A DNA stretch of 34,354 bases from a virus: positions 1-34,354 of the IMG/VR virus record IMGVR_UViG_3300046002_005108, one strand, 5' to 3'. The notes under the pieces were generated by a model that saw nothing but the letters and a program-made list of their open reading frames with translations, ran no database searches and was not told the origin of the DNA. Numbering within the stretch: position 1 is the stretch's first letter; every line of letters begins with the position of its first letter. Shown here in pieces: positions 14,483 through 22,718 of this stretch. A program made the position numbers and the translations under genes.

Positions 14483-15687
14483 CGGCCACCGCTGCTAACG
14501 TCAATGCTGCCGCCGAGAATGACGCGCTTAACCGGGTCGCTGATGGTGATGCGGTAATTGCGGACGATGGACGTGCCAAGGCGGTTCCACACCAGCCGGG
14601 TCAGGTAGCGGCCAATCGCGCCCATGCTGCGGGAGAGTTGGTTAGACCAAGTGCGCCCGCCGTCATCGCTCCAATCAAGGATGACCACCGGCTCGCGCTC
14701 GCCCTGCTCACCCACGCCCGCCTCAATGTCCAACTCAAAGCGGTTATGCGACAGCCGCTTGAGGTCATCCCACGCCACCGGGGCCGTATGCTGGGCCACC
14801 AAGTCCGTGCCGTCCTCGGAATACAGGTCCGTGCGAAGCTCAAGAAGCTGCTCGCCCGCGCCGATCAGGTGGCGGTTCCCCAGCAGCATGTACGCCCGGG
14901 CCAGCCACGCCCCGCCGCCGCTGCTGCGTTCGTGCCAGAGCTGCGTGGCCACGTCATAGACCCACGTTTGGCCATCGGTCGGGAATATCAGGCAGTAGAA
15001 CTTGTGGCCTTCTTGGTCATAGGTGAACGCGATGGCATCGCTCGGGTCAGTCATGCGACCAAGGGCGAACTCGACCTGTTCGGTGCTGATACGCACCGGC
15101 TGGTAACCGTCCGCGCGGTAAACCACCAAGTCGTTACCCATCCAGAAAACGGAGTTGTCGCACTTGGCCACCGAGTAGATAGCGCCCAGCCCGCGCTCAA
15201 TGCGGGTCTGCCCGATGCGGCTAAACGGGAAGTCCGCGTTGCCCGAGTTGTACCAAGGCTCAATCGAATTAGCACCGAACAGCCACAGTTCGCCGTGGTC
15301 GGCAAACACGCGGATAAGGTCATCCGGGGACGATTCGGCGCTAGCGAAGTCAAGCGCGCCTACCGTGCTGAAATCCTGAAGGCCGGTGATATAGAACGTG
15401 CCGGCGTCCACCTGGTTAAAGATGCCATAGCCGTCCATATAGGTGACCGTGGCCGCGCTCGGAGCGTCCACCACCGCGCCAAAGGTTTCGGCAGCAATGT
15501 CGTAGACGTACAGCGTTCCATCGGCCACCGCGACCTGTAGGCCGTTGGATTCCATCGTCAGCGGGCCTTCGTCGGTCCCCAGCGTCCCGCGCTCGGTCAC
15601 CACGCCCGCAGCGGTCACGGTATAGAACTTGTCCCCGGCCACCGCGTAGCCCACGCCATTGGATTCCAGCAGCGCACGAACAGCCAT
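14479..15687 (-). CDS. gp10-like tail accessory protein, main part
   Basis: 402 aa, all beta, with repeated blades such as FYTVTAAGVVTERGTLGT, GLQVAVADGTLYVYD, FADHGELWLFGANSIEPWYN, YSVAKCDNSVFWMGND and IAFTYDQEGHKFYCLIFPT, the features of the P22 gp10 (packaged-DNA stabilisation) family. The family's N-terminus, with its NLYP and LYGTPG motifs, is missing here and is encoded in the upstream gene; this ORF starts at MAVRALLESNG, which matches the point right after TPG in intact relatives. Role: closes the portal and links to the tail. Start in a TGATG overlap. Confidence 0.83.
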   Translation of the reverse strand: MAVRALLESNGVGYAVAGDKFYTVTAAGVVTERGTLGTDEGPLTMESNGLQVAVADGTLYVYDIAAETFGAVVDAPSAATVTYMDGYGIFNQVDAGTFYITGLQDFSTVGALDFASAESSPDDLIRVFADHGELWLFGANSIEPWYNSGNADFPFSRIGQTRIERGLGAIYSVAKCDNSVFWMGNDLVVYRADGYQPVRISTEQVEFALGRMTDPSDAIAFTYDQEGHKFYCLIFPTDGQTWVYDVATQLWHERSSGGGAWLARAYMLLGNRHLIGAGEQLLELRTDLYSEDGTDLVAQHTAPVAWDDLKRLSHNRFELDIEAGVGEQGEREPVVILDWSDDGGRTWSNQLSRSMGAIGRYLTRLVWNRLGTSIVRNYRITISDPVKRVILGGSIDVSSGGR

Positions 15688-16301
15688 CAGGCAAACTCCG
15701 GTGGGACGCCCGGCTCATCGCCGCACATATAGACAGAGATGTTCCAGACCGAAGTGCCGACGTAGTTCTCGCCCGGGGAGAATTGCAGGCCGTTTTCGCC
15801 CGGGGCGGCGGTCAGGTCGCAATCAATGGGCGTCGGCTCAAAGGCGGACTCGGGGTTGCCGGCGATGTTCGGCTCGTCGCCAACGTCACTGAACCCCGAA
15901 GACTCGGAGCCCCAGGTGACGTGCGGGATATTGGACGGACCCACCGGGCCGGTGTTGGTGAAGCTCACCGACTCAATCCGCATATACACGCCGATGGCCG
16001 GTTTGAGCGTCCAGCTAGCGGAGATAAGCTCGGCCTGCGTGGCGGTGATGGTGTTGCCCGACAGCGCGGCGTCCACCGCGTCAAAGACGTACTCAATGCC
16101 CGACTCATCCAGAGGCACCCACGCGCACACGGCGCCCGGGGTTTCCCCGAACTGCACCCACGCGGCGCAGCCAGGGGTTCCGTACAGCGCCACAGGGCGC
16201 TTGCCGCCCTTATCGGTCACCGGGTACAGGTTCACCGTGCGCGTGGCGTTGTAGGGCGTGGAATAGCCCTTGCCTTGCGGGGATATGAGGGGGAAGTCCA
16301 T
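15687..16301 (-). CDS. gp10 N-terminal segment fused to an extra beta domain
   Basis: 204 aa. Residues 1-57 carry the gp10-family N-terminus (YSTPYNATRTVNLYPV, then VALYGTPGCAAWVQFGETPG). From about residue 58 onward the sequence departs into a beta-rich, acidic domain of ~145 residues (AELISASWTLKPAIGVYM; DVGDEPNIAGNPESAFEPTP) with no known family. It ends at TGA overlapping the ATG of the gp10-like gene. The two genes together look like one gp10 that was split with an added domain; they may form one functional unit in trans. Confidence 0.72.
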   Translation of the reverse strand: MDFPLISPQGKGYSTPYNATRTVNLYPVTDKGGKRPVALYGTPGCAAWVQFGETPGAVCAWVPLDESGIEYVFDAVDAALSGNTITATQAELISASWTLKPAIGVYMRIESVSFTNTGPVGPSNIPHVTWGSESSGFSDVGDEPNIAGNPESAFEPTPIDCDLTAAPGENGLQFSPGENYVGTSVWNISVYMCGDEPGVPPEFA

Positions 16302-16654
16302 CAGAAGTAGTCAACCCGCACGGTGCTGGGGACATACGGCAGCTCTTTCTGCCGGCGAAGCTGCGTGACGGCCTGCGAGGCCATCGCGTCGTAATACTGG
16401 GCCTCGGCCTGCTTGCCGAAGTCGCCCACCAGCGTATTGGCCACGATGCGGACCAGCGGGCGGTAGGCCGGGCGCGGGATGCCAAGCTCGGCGTCCCACG
16501 GGGTCAGGCCCTCATCATCCAGCATGGCCAGCACGTCGGTAATGGCGTCATCCACCAACTGCGCGTCCTCGGCGCTGGCGGTCTGCCCCGCCGCCAGGAC
16601 GTTCAAGTACCGCAGTACGTCCGTGCGAAGCTCGGTGACGGGGCGAAGGCTCAT
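16301..16654 (-). CDS. gp4-like head-tail adaptor
   Basis: 117 aa, mainly helical: LRTDVLRYLNVLAAGQTASA, EDAQLVDDAITDVLAMLDDE, then YRPLVRIVANTLVGDFGKQA and ending VPSTVRVDYF. This is the pattern of gp4-type tail accessory factors and ring adaptors that bind below the portal. It follows coat and precedes gp10 as in P22. The start overlaps none; the stop overlaps the next ATG by one base. Confidence 0.75.
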   Translation of the reverse strand: MSLRPVTELRTDVLRYLNVLAAGQTASAEDAQLVDDAITDVLAMLDDEGLTPWDAELGIPRPAYRPLVRIVANTLVGDFGKQAEAQYYDAMASQAVTQLRRQKELPYVPSTVRVDYF

Positions 16655-16891
16655 TTAAACGACCTTGAAGACGGCGCGGTTGGACAGCGCGGCAAAGATT
16701 TCCGGCGAAACTTCGCGCGGGATGCCCTGCACGAACTCCACCGCCATGTACTGCACGCAGCCTTCCGGGCCGACGTACTCAATCAGGCCGATGCAATCAG
16801 CCATCGGGGGAGCCTGCGGCCCAACCCCTGAATCCTCCGGCACGGCGACTTCCGTGCTAATGCGGTTCTTGCTTCCCTTCGGTCGTGCCAT
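16655..16891 (-). CDS. hypothetical 78-aa virion-region protein
   Basis: The N-terminus is basic (MARPKGSKNRIS), then a Pro-rich linker and a compact C-terminal half (IGLIEYVGPEGCVQYMAVEF). AGGAGG lies 4 bases before the ATG, but that site can pair with an upstream CCTCCT, so translation may be switchable. Between coat and gp4-like genes, so probably a minor head or joining protein. Family unknown. Confidence 0.65.
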   Translation of the reverse strand: MARPKGSKNRISTEVAVPEDSGVGPQAPPMADCIGLIEYVGPEGCVQYMAVEFVQGIPREVSPEIFAALSNRAVFKVV

Positions 16892-16895
16892 GAAT

Positions 16896-16931
16896 CCTCC
16901 TAAAAGGAGGGGCCGGTTTCCCAGCCCCTCC
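16896..16931 (-). promoter_or_regulatory. two mutually exclusive hairpins over the ribosome-binding site
   Basis: On the minus strand the order is GGAGGGGC (16931-16924 to the complementary arm), loop of 10, GCCCCTCC (ending 16906), TTTT and AGGAGG (16901-16896). Hairpin A pairs GGAGGGGC with GCCCCTCC (8 bp) and is followed by TTTT. Hairpin B pairs CCTCCT with AGGAGG (6 bp, loop TTT), burying the ribosome-binding site of the 78-aa gene. CCTCC is shared, so A and B exclude each other. It could act as a translational switch or second terminator. Confidence 0.6.
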
Positions 16932-16944
16932 GAATGACAGGCGT

Positions 16945-16965
16945 AAAAAAAGCCCCTTTCGGGGC
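16945..16965 (-). terminator. rho-independent terminator after coat gene
   Basis: Minus strand GCCCC-GAAA-GGGGC followed by seven T. The GAAA tetraloop and uninterrupted U-tract make this a strong terminator. It lies 22 bases downstream of the coat stop and should reduce expression of the head-tail genes relative to coat. Confidence 0.88.
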
Positions 16966-16986
16966 CGGCCTGCCGGTAGCTACTGC

Positions 16987-18072
16987 TTAGGCGTCCGCAG
17001 CCGCAGCGACATAGATGGAAACCATGCCGTGCTGCTTGTTGTTGAAGAAGTTCTTGCGGGTGCCGGTCACGTCATGGATGGCAACGCCATGCACGAAGTC
17101 GTAATCGCGGTCCTCGGTACGGCTCTGCCAACGCTGGGCGATGGCATGGCCAATCGCCTGCGCGCCGCAGAAGTAGACCGGGTAGACCGGGGTGGTGCCG
17201 CCCGAGCCAAGGTTGCCGAGCGAGGCAATCTCCGGCACTTCGCGGATAACCACGCCGTCCCACATCAGGTCGCCGTCACGGAACAGCGGGTTGTTCTTGC
17301 CGCGCTCACGGGCATCCGCGTGGACGGTAGCCAGCGAAGCCTTGAGGTCACGGAAGGCCAGCGACGGGGCGAAGCAGACGAAGGTCTCTTCGTCATCCGT
17401 CACGGACACCGGGCGAATCAGCGGGGACGCCACCTTGGCCATACGCTTGGCCAGGGAAATCACTTCCTTGGTCAGCTTATCGTCGGTGGTGTCGAGGGTC
17501 AGCAGCGAGTCGCTGAAGTCAGCCGCCACGGTGCCGCCCGTCAGGTCCGTGTTGGACTTGAGCGAACCGAACAGCACGCGGTCGAGGTTGTTGTCGAGGA
17601 AGACGTCACGCTGGGCCTGCGTGGCCGAAGCAAAGGCCGCGTAGGTGGTGCCGTCGTAAATCGCGCCCATCGCGGTCAGAATGTCATCGCGGACCTTTTC
17701 CATGGCCCACATCTTGAGCATGGACTTGCCGGCGTTGCGAAGGTCAATGACGGTCTTCTGCTCTTCCCAGTCCGAAACGGCCACGCCGTTGCGTCGGGTG
17801 TCCACCGGAATGGCCCAGCCGTAGTTGTTCAGCGCCTCTTCGGCACCTTCCAGCAGGGTATTGCCAGTGACGCCAGCGCCGGACAGCTTGGCCACAAGCG
17901 AAATGGTGATCTGGTCACCCTGCTTCTTGGTCAGCTGCTCCTTAAGCTGGATGATGCTGTTTTCGTCGGTGCCGAAGTAGCGGGCAAAGCGGTTTTCGCG
18001 AATGTACGCCTTGAAGAAATCGGCGTCCCACTGCTTGACCACGTTAGCGGTCGAAACGGTCGAGAGGGTCAT
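16987..18072 (-). CDS. major capsid protein, N4-gp56 family
   Basis: 361 aa. The N-terminus (TLSTVSTANVVKQWDADFFK), ITISLVAKLSGAGVTGNTLLEG, the GWAIPVDTRRNGVAVSDWEEQK strand region split here as RNGVAVSDWEEQK, and the C-terminal HGVAIHDVTGTRKNFFNNKQ are typical of the N4-gp56 family coat proteins with HK97 fold. It forms the head shell with scaffold and portal. It is followed by a strong terminator, and preceded by scaffold at a 6-base gap. Confidence 0.92.
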   Translation of the reverse strand: MTLSTVSTANVVKQWDADFFKAYIRENRFARYFGTDENSIIQLKEQLTKKQGDQITISLVAKLSGAGVTGNTLLEGAEEALNNYGWAIPVDTRRNGVAVSDWEEQKTVIDLRNAGKSMLKMWAMEKVRDDILTAMGAIYDGTTYAAFASATQAQRDVFLDNNLDRVLFGSLKSNTDLTGGTVAADFSDSLLTLDTTDDKLTKEVISLAKRMAKVASPLIRPVSVTDDEETFVCFAPSLAFRDLKASLATVHADARERGKNNPLFRDGDLMWDGVVIREVPEIASLGNLGSGGTTPVYPVYFCGAQAIGHAIAQRWQSRTEDRDYDFVHGVAIHDVTGTRKNFFNNKQHGMVSIYVAAAADA

Positions 18073-18078
18073 GCGTTA

Positions 18079-18777
18079 TTACCTTTTCTTGAGGATGGAG
18101 TCGAGCGAGTCATGCACGACGGGTTCAACCGTTCGTGTTGCACGGCTCGCCGTGAGGTCGGGCGGGATTGCGGCAGCGGCAGCCTTCTTAAGACCGGCCT
18201 TGGCCTCGTACTCGGCGCGCACCTGGGCCTCAATCTCGGCCCGGAGGTTGGCTTTGTAGGTCGGCAAGTCCTTGAGCTGGCGGTATTCCGCGATGCGCTC
18301 TGCCTGCTGGTAGGCGTACAGCGCGGGGTGCGGGTGCTGCTCAAGTTCAGCCGCCAGTAGCGGGTTGTTATTGGCCTCTTCCATGAACACCGCGAGCTTT
18401 TCCCGGAAGTCCGGGTACTGCGCCTCCACCATCGCCGCAGACATTTGGAGCGCCTGCTGCTTGACGGTGGTCTGCACATAGCTTTCGGGGTCCGCGAAGA
18501 AGTCAGGCTTTTCAACCGGCTTCTGTGCGAGCTGGGCCTCAAGGCGCTGGCGCTTTTCGCGCTCTGCCATAAGGGCGGCAAGCGGAACGTGTGATTCTTT
18601 CGGCTCTACGGCTGGCGTCACCGCAGCGGCGGGAGGCGTTTCGGCCACCACCTGTTCGTTCTCGCCCACTTCTTCCACCACCGGAGCCGCTTCAACCACG
18701 GGCGTTTCAATCGCCGGGGCTTCCACCACTTCGGGGGTATCGTTGCCGTCCAAAACGTCCTGCAAATTGCCGTTCAT
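18079..18777 (-). CDS. scaffolding protein
   Basis: 232 aa from ATG 18777, chosen because AGGAAGC lies just upstream; an in-frame start 33 bases earlier lacks this. Highly charged and low in aromatic residues. The N-terminal third is Val/Glu/Pro/Ala-rich (ETPVVEAAPVVEEVGENEQV); then come helical coils (LMAEREKRQRLEAQLAQKPV) and a basic C-terminus (HDSLDSILKKR) as scaffold proteins use to touch coat. It sits between the small decoration-like gene and coat. Confidence 0.85.
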   Translation of the reverse strand: MNGNLQDVLDGNDTPEVVEAPAIETPVVEAAPVVEEVGENEQVVAETPPAAAVTPAVEPKESHVPLAALMAEREKRQRLEAQLAQKPVEKPDFFADPESYVQTTVKQQALQMSAAMVEAQYPDFREKLAVFMEEANNNPLLAAELEQHPHPALYAYQQAERIAEYRQLKDLPTYKANLRAEIEAQVRAEYEAKAGLKKAAAAAIPPDLTASRATRTVEPVVHDSLDSILKKR

Positions 18778-18863
18778 ACGCTTCCTTATTCGACCGTTCG
18801 CCGTCGTCACGAATCGCGGTAACCCCCGCGAAGGGATGCTTTAGGCCGCATCACGGCCAATAA

Positions 18864-18885
18864 AAAAGGCCCCGTAGGGCCTTGT
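18864..18885 (-). terminator. rho-independent terminator upstream of scaffold
   Basis: Minus strand AAGGCCC-TACG-GGGCCTTTTTT: a 7-bp stem (18868-18885) with U-tract. It follows the 141-aa gene and precedes scaffold and coat, so scaffold/coat either have their own promoter in the 86 bases up to 18777 or depend on antitermination. Confidence 0.85.
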
Positions 18886-18906
18886 GGTGTTCGGTGCTGC
18901 GTTCGA

Positions 18907-19332
18907 TTAGGTCGTGATGGTCACGGCCACGTTGGAGACGACGTACCACTTGCCCGAGTAGCCCAGCAGGGTCAGGCCAGCGCCCGGGAACGCGGCGAAG
19001 GTGGCCAAGTCATGCGTGCCGGTCGTGCCGTCGTGGATCAGGTCAACCGTGGTGACCGTGTGGGCGAACGCCGTCGAGCTGGTGATGGTCAGCTGCTGGT
19101 AGTCCGCAGCCGGGGCCGCCAGGGTCAGGGCGCAGGCCGAGCCCTTGGTGATGACGATGCGCTTGCTGGCGCTGTCAGAGACAGTGATGGCGCCGTCAGC
19201 GGAGGCAAGCACGTTGATGCCAAGCTGCTTCTGGATGGCCAGCACGCCGGCATCCGAACGGTCAGGGATAGACGGGTCCGATTCGACCGCATCAAGCGCG
19301 GCGGGGTACGAGGTAGTCGAGCTGTTCGCCAT
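18907..19332 (-). CDS. putative head decoration or fibre protein
   Basis: 141 aa. The N-terminus (SSTTSYPAALDAVESDPSIP, DRSDAGVLAIQKQLG) is a motif common to small phage virion proteins. The C-terminal 90 residues are beta-rich (ASKRIVITKGSACALTLAAP; GLTLLGYSGKWYVVSNVAV), similar to trimeric surface proteins. Between portal and scaffold, followed by a terminator. A decoration role is an inference. Confidence 0.6.
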   Translation of the reverse strand: MANSSTTSYPAALDAVESDPSIPDRSDAGVLAIQKQLGINVLASADGAITVSDSASKRIVITKGSACALTLAAPAADYQQLTITSSTAFAHTVTTVDLIHDGTTGTHDLATFAAFPGAGLTLLGYSGKWYVVSNVAVTITT

Positions 19333-19341
19333 GTGGATTCC

Positions 19342-21177
19342 TTAGGGTATGTATTGGGTGGGCTGGATGCTGCCAAGCTCGGCGGCGATAGCGTCACCGA
19401 TCTGGGCCATTTCTTGCTGGTACTGCTTCGCTTGTGCATCCATGCCCGCGTTCATCGCGTCAGCGCCAGCCTTGGCGGCCTGCGCGTTGTTCTTGTTGAC
19501 CTTGCTTTCGACCTCGGCCAACTGCGCCTGTGCGCCCGCCTGCGCCATTTGCGCCTGCATCTGGCCCTGTGCCGGGTCGGGCTTCATGCCCTCTAGCAGC
19601 GCGTCCTTGTTGCGCAGGGTGGACGCCTTGATGATGGCCTCAGCCAGCATCGGGGACGGGTTAGCGGTATACATCTGCACCAGCAATTCAAACTGCTCGG
19701 CCTGAATGTTCACCGTGTCCGGCGACTCTTCAAGGATAATGTCTACGTCGAGCTGGCTAAGCTGGTTCTCGACGCCCACCTGCTGCGTCAAGCGCGGGTC
19801 GTTCGGGTCGAAGTCCACGCCCGGCTGCAAGCCCTCGGCCTGTGCCTTTTCCAGCAGCGTGACGGGCTTGTTCAGGCCCACCCACTTGGCGTTCTGTTCG
19901 TCATCGGTGATGCGGACCCAACGCTCTTCGGTCCAGTACTGCCTAATCCGGTTCCAAATGCTGCGGTACACGGTCAGCGACAGGTCGCGCATGGCGTCGA
20001 ACACCACCGCCAGCTCGTTTAGCCCGGCCTGCTGCAAGGCCATGATGGCGCGGCCCGACTTATTATTCCCTTCCTTGCCGCCAAGCTGCGGGGAAGCGCC
20101 AATGGCGTCAATCTCGCTCTTAGCTTCTTGCAACAGTTGGGCGTGGCCTGCGGTCATCTCACCGTTAGGCACGATCTCAAAGCGCATACCGGGATTGACC
20201 GTCACGAAGCCGTCAGGCTTGGCGACTTCCGCGCGGGCAGCGGCCACGTCCAGCACTGCGCCCTCTTCGGCAATGACCTGGCGCACGTTCAACAGGTGCA
20301 GGGCCTTGGACCGGCGCTTATTGATTTCGTCCTGCGGGCTGACCAACTGCCGCACCGTGCCATAACGCCGGTTCTCGCGGTCAATGTAGGCCGAGCCAAG
20401 GATAATCGGGCACTCGGGCTTGTCGTTCTCATCAAGGAACGGGCTGTCCTGCTCTTCCACAAGGAAGCCGGCGCGGGTGAACGTGGCGGTCAGCCACTTG
20501 CCCTTTTCCTGATAGTAAATCTGGCACACCCGGACGCGCTTTCGCTTGCTGTCAGCCCAGCTAAACTTGGGCCGGTCCTCAAAGGTATCGTCGTCGTAGT
20601 CGCCCGACAGCGTGGCTTCAATGACCGCATCGGACTCGCCGTAGGTGGCGAGGGCATCATCCTCATCCATCCACATGATGACGCCCTTGTACTTGGCGTC
20701 ACTGAAGTCCCTGCGGCGGCTGTGCGGGTCGTAAAACAGGCGGTCCCACGGGATATCCCGCAGCACCACGTCAAAGCCCTGCTTGCCCTCTTCCACCGTG
20801 ACCATGACGCCGGCCACGCCTTCGACAAACAGGTACTCCGCAGCGGCAGAGCGCACCGTGGCGTACCGCTGGTCATCGCACACATAGCGCAGCGCGTCGG
20901 TAATCGCGTCCGCGTCCTTTTCGTGCTGCGGGGTCCGGGCGTAGGCCCTCGGGTCCGAGCGCATGGAACGCTCAAAGCCCAGCAGGCTATCCACCTTGGG
21001 CTTGATGCGGTTGAACACCACGGGCGGCTGCTTACGGGCCGTCAGGACGGCGATTTCCTCCGACGTGAGCTGATAGCCGTCGTAATAGTCGCGGTCACGC
21101 TCAGACAGGCGTCGGGCTTCCTCGGTCATGTCGAGGTAGTCCTCGACGTACCGAATCAGGGTTTTCAGTTCAGCCAT
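19342..21177 (-). CDS. portal protein, P22-like
   Basis: 611 aa from ATG 21177 (MAELKTLIRYVEDYLDM); the frame is open upstream into the terminase gene, but the upstream reading has no portal features. Large helical protein with YYDGYQLTSEEIAVLTARKQ, VVFNRIKPKVDSLLGFERS, GVMVTVEEGKQGFDVVLRDI and RRYGTVRQLVSPQDEINKRR, characteristic of P22-type portals. The C-terminal ~90 residues are Gln/Ala-rich and may form a barrel. It forms the dodecameric DNA port that docks terminase and gp4-like adaptors. Confidence 0.93.
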   Translation of the reverse strand: MAELKTLIRYVEDYLDMTEEARRLSERDRDYYDGYQLTSEEIAVLTARKQPPVVFNRIKPKVDSLLGFERSMRSDPRAYARTPQHEKDADAITDALRYVCDDQRYATVRSAAAEYLFVEGVAGVMVTVEEGKQGFDVVLRDIPWDRLFYDPHSRRRDFSDAKYKGVIMWMDEDDALATYGESDAVIEATLSGDYDDDTFEDRPKFSWADSKRKRVRVCQIYYQEKGKWLTATFTRAGFLVEEQDSPFLDENDKPECPIILGSAYIDRENRRYGTVRQLVSPQDEINKRRSKALHLLNVRQVIAEEGAVLDVAAARAEVAKPDGFVTVNPGMRFEIVPNGEMTAGHAQLLQEAKSEIDAIGASPQLGGKEGNNKSGRAIMALQQAGLNELAVVFDAMRDLSLTVYRSIWNRIRQYWTEERWVRITDDEQNAKWVGLNKPVTLLEKAQAEGLQPGVDFDPNDPRLTQQVGVENQLSQLDVDIILEESPDTVNIQAEQFELLVQMYTANPSPMLAEAIIKASTLRNKDALLEGMKPDPAQGQMQAQMAQAGAQAQLAEVESKVNKNNAQAAKAGADAMNAGMDAQAKQYQQEMAQIGDAIAAELGSIQPTQYIP

Positions 21178-21181
21178 TGGG

Positions 21182-22450
21182 CTAGGCAACCTTCCAAGAA
21201 TTATCGGTTCCAGCGTTGCCGCCGTAGTCCCTCGGCTTGCGTGGCGGGCGGGGCGTAGCGTCGGCGGGCTTGTAGCCGCTTCGGCGTAGCTCTTCCAGGG
21301 CGTAGCGCAAGGCGTCAATCGTGTGGTTGTTCTTGTCTTCCAGCACCGGCAAGATTTCCTCCGTGTGCGGGTCGATCTTGAAGCTGTAGGTGGCCAGTTC
21401 TTGCGCCACATGCTTGCAGCGCGGATGCACCACAATGTCGAAGCAGCGCAGGAACTCGATGCCGTCCTCGACGCTGCCCGGCCCCTTGATGGCTTCGGTA
21501 ATCTTGAACTTCTGCCGGCGCATGTAGCTCACCGTTTCCGGTCGGGCGCTGTCTGCCCGAATCAGCCACTTGCGCGACCCCTCCACCGTGTCGAACAGGG
21601 CGGGCGTCTTGTCTATCTCGCACCCGACTTCCCACGCCTCGGCGTCCACATAGAGCTTGCGCCCGTCAACGTGGCACCTAATCAGCACGGTCGGGTCTAC
21701 GGCAAAGCCCCAGTCAGCGCCAAAGCGGTGAATGGCGCCCTCGGGCGTTTCAAACTCGGCCACTTCCCAGTTGCGGAACACCCGGGCAATAGAGGAGGTC
21801 GCGTACTCGCCCCGCCAGACCGTTGCAAACTTGTCCGGGTCGCGGCGCTGGTCATCCTCTAGGTCGGCCCTGAGTTCATCAGGCAGCCAGGGGTTATCGG
21901 AGTAGTTAGCCTCCACCACCACCGAGTCAGCGGGCGGGTGCTCTCCCCGCAGGAACATATCAACCGGGTCGGTTGGCTTGTTCGGGTTCCATGTGAACCA
22001 AATCTGCGACCCCGGCTTGCGGATGGTCGGCCTAAGTAGGTCCAGGCTGCGTTGGGATAGGGATTGAGACTCCTCAACCCACGCAATATCGAATCCTTCC
22101 AGCGATTTTATGCTGTCTGCCGTGTGGTTCTGCATGCCCTGGAAGATGATGACGCCGCCGCCGGGCGTCCTAATCTCAGCTTCCAGCACCTCAAAGCCCG
22201 TCAGGCCCAGCGCCTTGATCTTGTCCTCTACCAGCAGCTTGACCGAGTTCTTTAGGCTCTTCTGTACCTCACGGACGCAGGCGGCGCGGGTGCCGGGGTT
22301 CAGCACACAATGCTCGACCAGCAGTTCAGCGAAGAAGTGGGACTTGCCCGACCCTCGGCCCCCGTGTGCGCCCTTGTAACGGGCTGGCTTGAGTAGGGGC
22401 TTGAAGACCTTAGCCGTGGGTATCGGCAGGGTCGATAATGACACGCTCAA
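21182..22450 (-). CDS. terL: large terminase subunit
   Basis: 422 aa. ATPase: Walker A GGRGSGKS with Lys36, Walker B GFDIAWVEES with Asp121 and Glu126/127, and a WFTWNP coupling motif (151-156). Nuclease: acidic residues Asp246 (FGADWGF), Asp300 (IRADSARPE) and Asp379 (NHTIDALRYAL) form the expected metal triad. This is the Terminase_3/PBSX-type family. It cuts concatemers and drives DNA through the portal. It overlaps the small subunit by 41 bases. Confidence 0.96.
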   Translation of the reverse strand: MSVSLSTLPIPTAKVFKPLLKPARYKGAHGGRGSGKSHFFAELLVEHCVLNPGTRAACVREVQKSLKNSVKLLVEDKIKALGLTGFEVLEAEIRTPGGGVIIFQGMQNHTADSIKSLEGFDIAWVEESQSLSQRSLDLLRPTIRKPGSQIWFTWNPNKPTDPVDMFLRGEHPPADSVVVEANYSDNPWLPDELRADLEDDQRRDPDKFATVWRGEYATSSIARVFRNWEVAEFETPEGAIHRFGADWGFAVDPTVLIRCHVDGRKLYVDAEAWEVGCEIDKTPALFDTVEGSRKWLIRADSARPETVSYMRRQKFKITEAIKGPGSVEDGIEFLRCFDIVVHPRCKHVAQELATYSFKIDPHTEEILPVLEDKNNHTIDALRYALEELRRSGYKPADATPRPPRKPRDYGGNAGTDNSWKVA

Positions 22451-22718
22451 TCCTTTGAACGACTCGCAACGGGTCGCCCGAATCGTCGCCAGACAGCTTT
22501 AGCGGCAGCAGCTTCGGGTAAATGGTCGTCCAAAAAGCGTGTTCGTTCTTGGCGTCTTCCTTAGCCCACGCGATCAGGCGGTCAGGGCCGCCCAATCCCT
22601 CGGCGGCAAGCTGAATCGCGTCCTTTACCGCAACCGTGATCTTGTTGGGCTTACCCTTGCGACTACCGCCAGGAGGCTGGGGCCGTTTACCGGCACCCGC
22701 TGGCACTTTGCCGTCCAT
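22410..22718 (-). CDS. terS: small terminase subunit
   Basis: 102 aa from ATG 22718 (TGATG overlap); a GTG one codon earlier is possible. The basic N-terminal tail (GKRPQPPGGSRKGKPNK) precedes helices (ITVAVKDAIQLAAEGLGG, RLIAWAKEDAKNEHAFWTTI, YPKLLPLKL), a pattern very common in small terminases. It recognises phage DNA for packaging. Its 3' end overlaps terL by 41 bases. Confidence 0.87.
   Translation of the reverse strand: MDGKVPAGAGKRPQPPGGSRKGKPNKITVAVKDAIQLAAEGLGGPDRLIAWAKEDAKNEHAFWTTIYPKLLPLKLSGDDSGDPLRVVQRIERVIIDPADTHG

Noticed and set aside
14461-15540. Plus-strand ORF (359 codons) opposite the gp10-like gene
   Set aside because: Antisense shadow of a recognised structural gene; no motifs or coupling.
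15687-16130. Intein or intron between the two gp10 parts
   Set aside because: The inserted stretch starts with Cys but lacks intein blocks, ends with a stop and is normal coding sequence; a domain insertion with gene fission fits better.
17029-18360. Long plus-strand ORF (443 codons) over coat and scaffold
   Set aside because: Antisense shadow of two well-supported minus-strand genes in GC-rich DNA; His/Arg/Val-rich composition and no ribosome-binding site or family.
19342-21435. Portal start 86 codons upstream
   Set aside because: The extra part lies antiparallel in frame over the terminase C-terminus and has no portal features; ATG 21177 gives a normal N-terminus.
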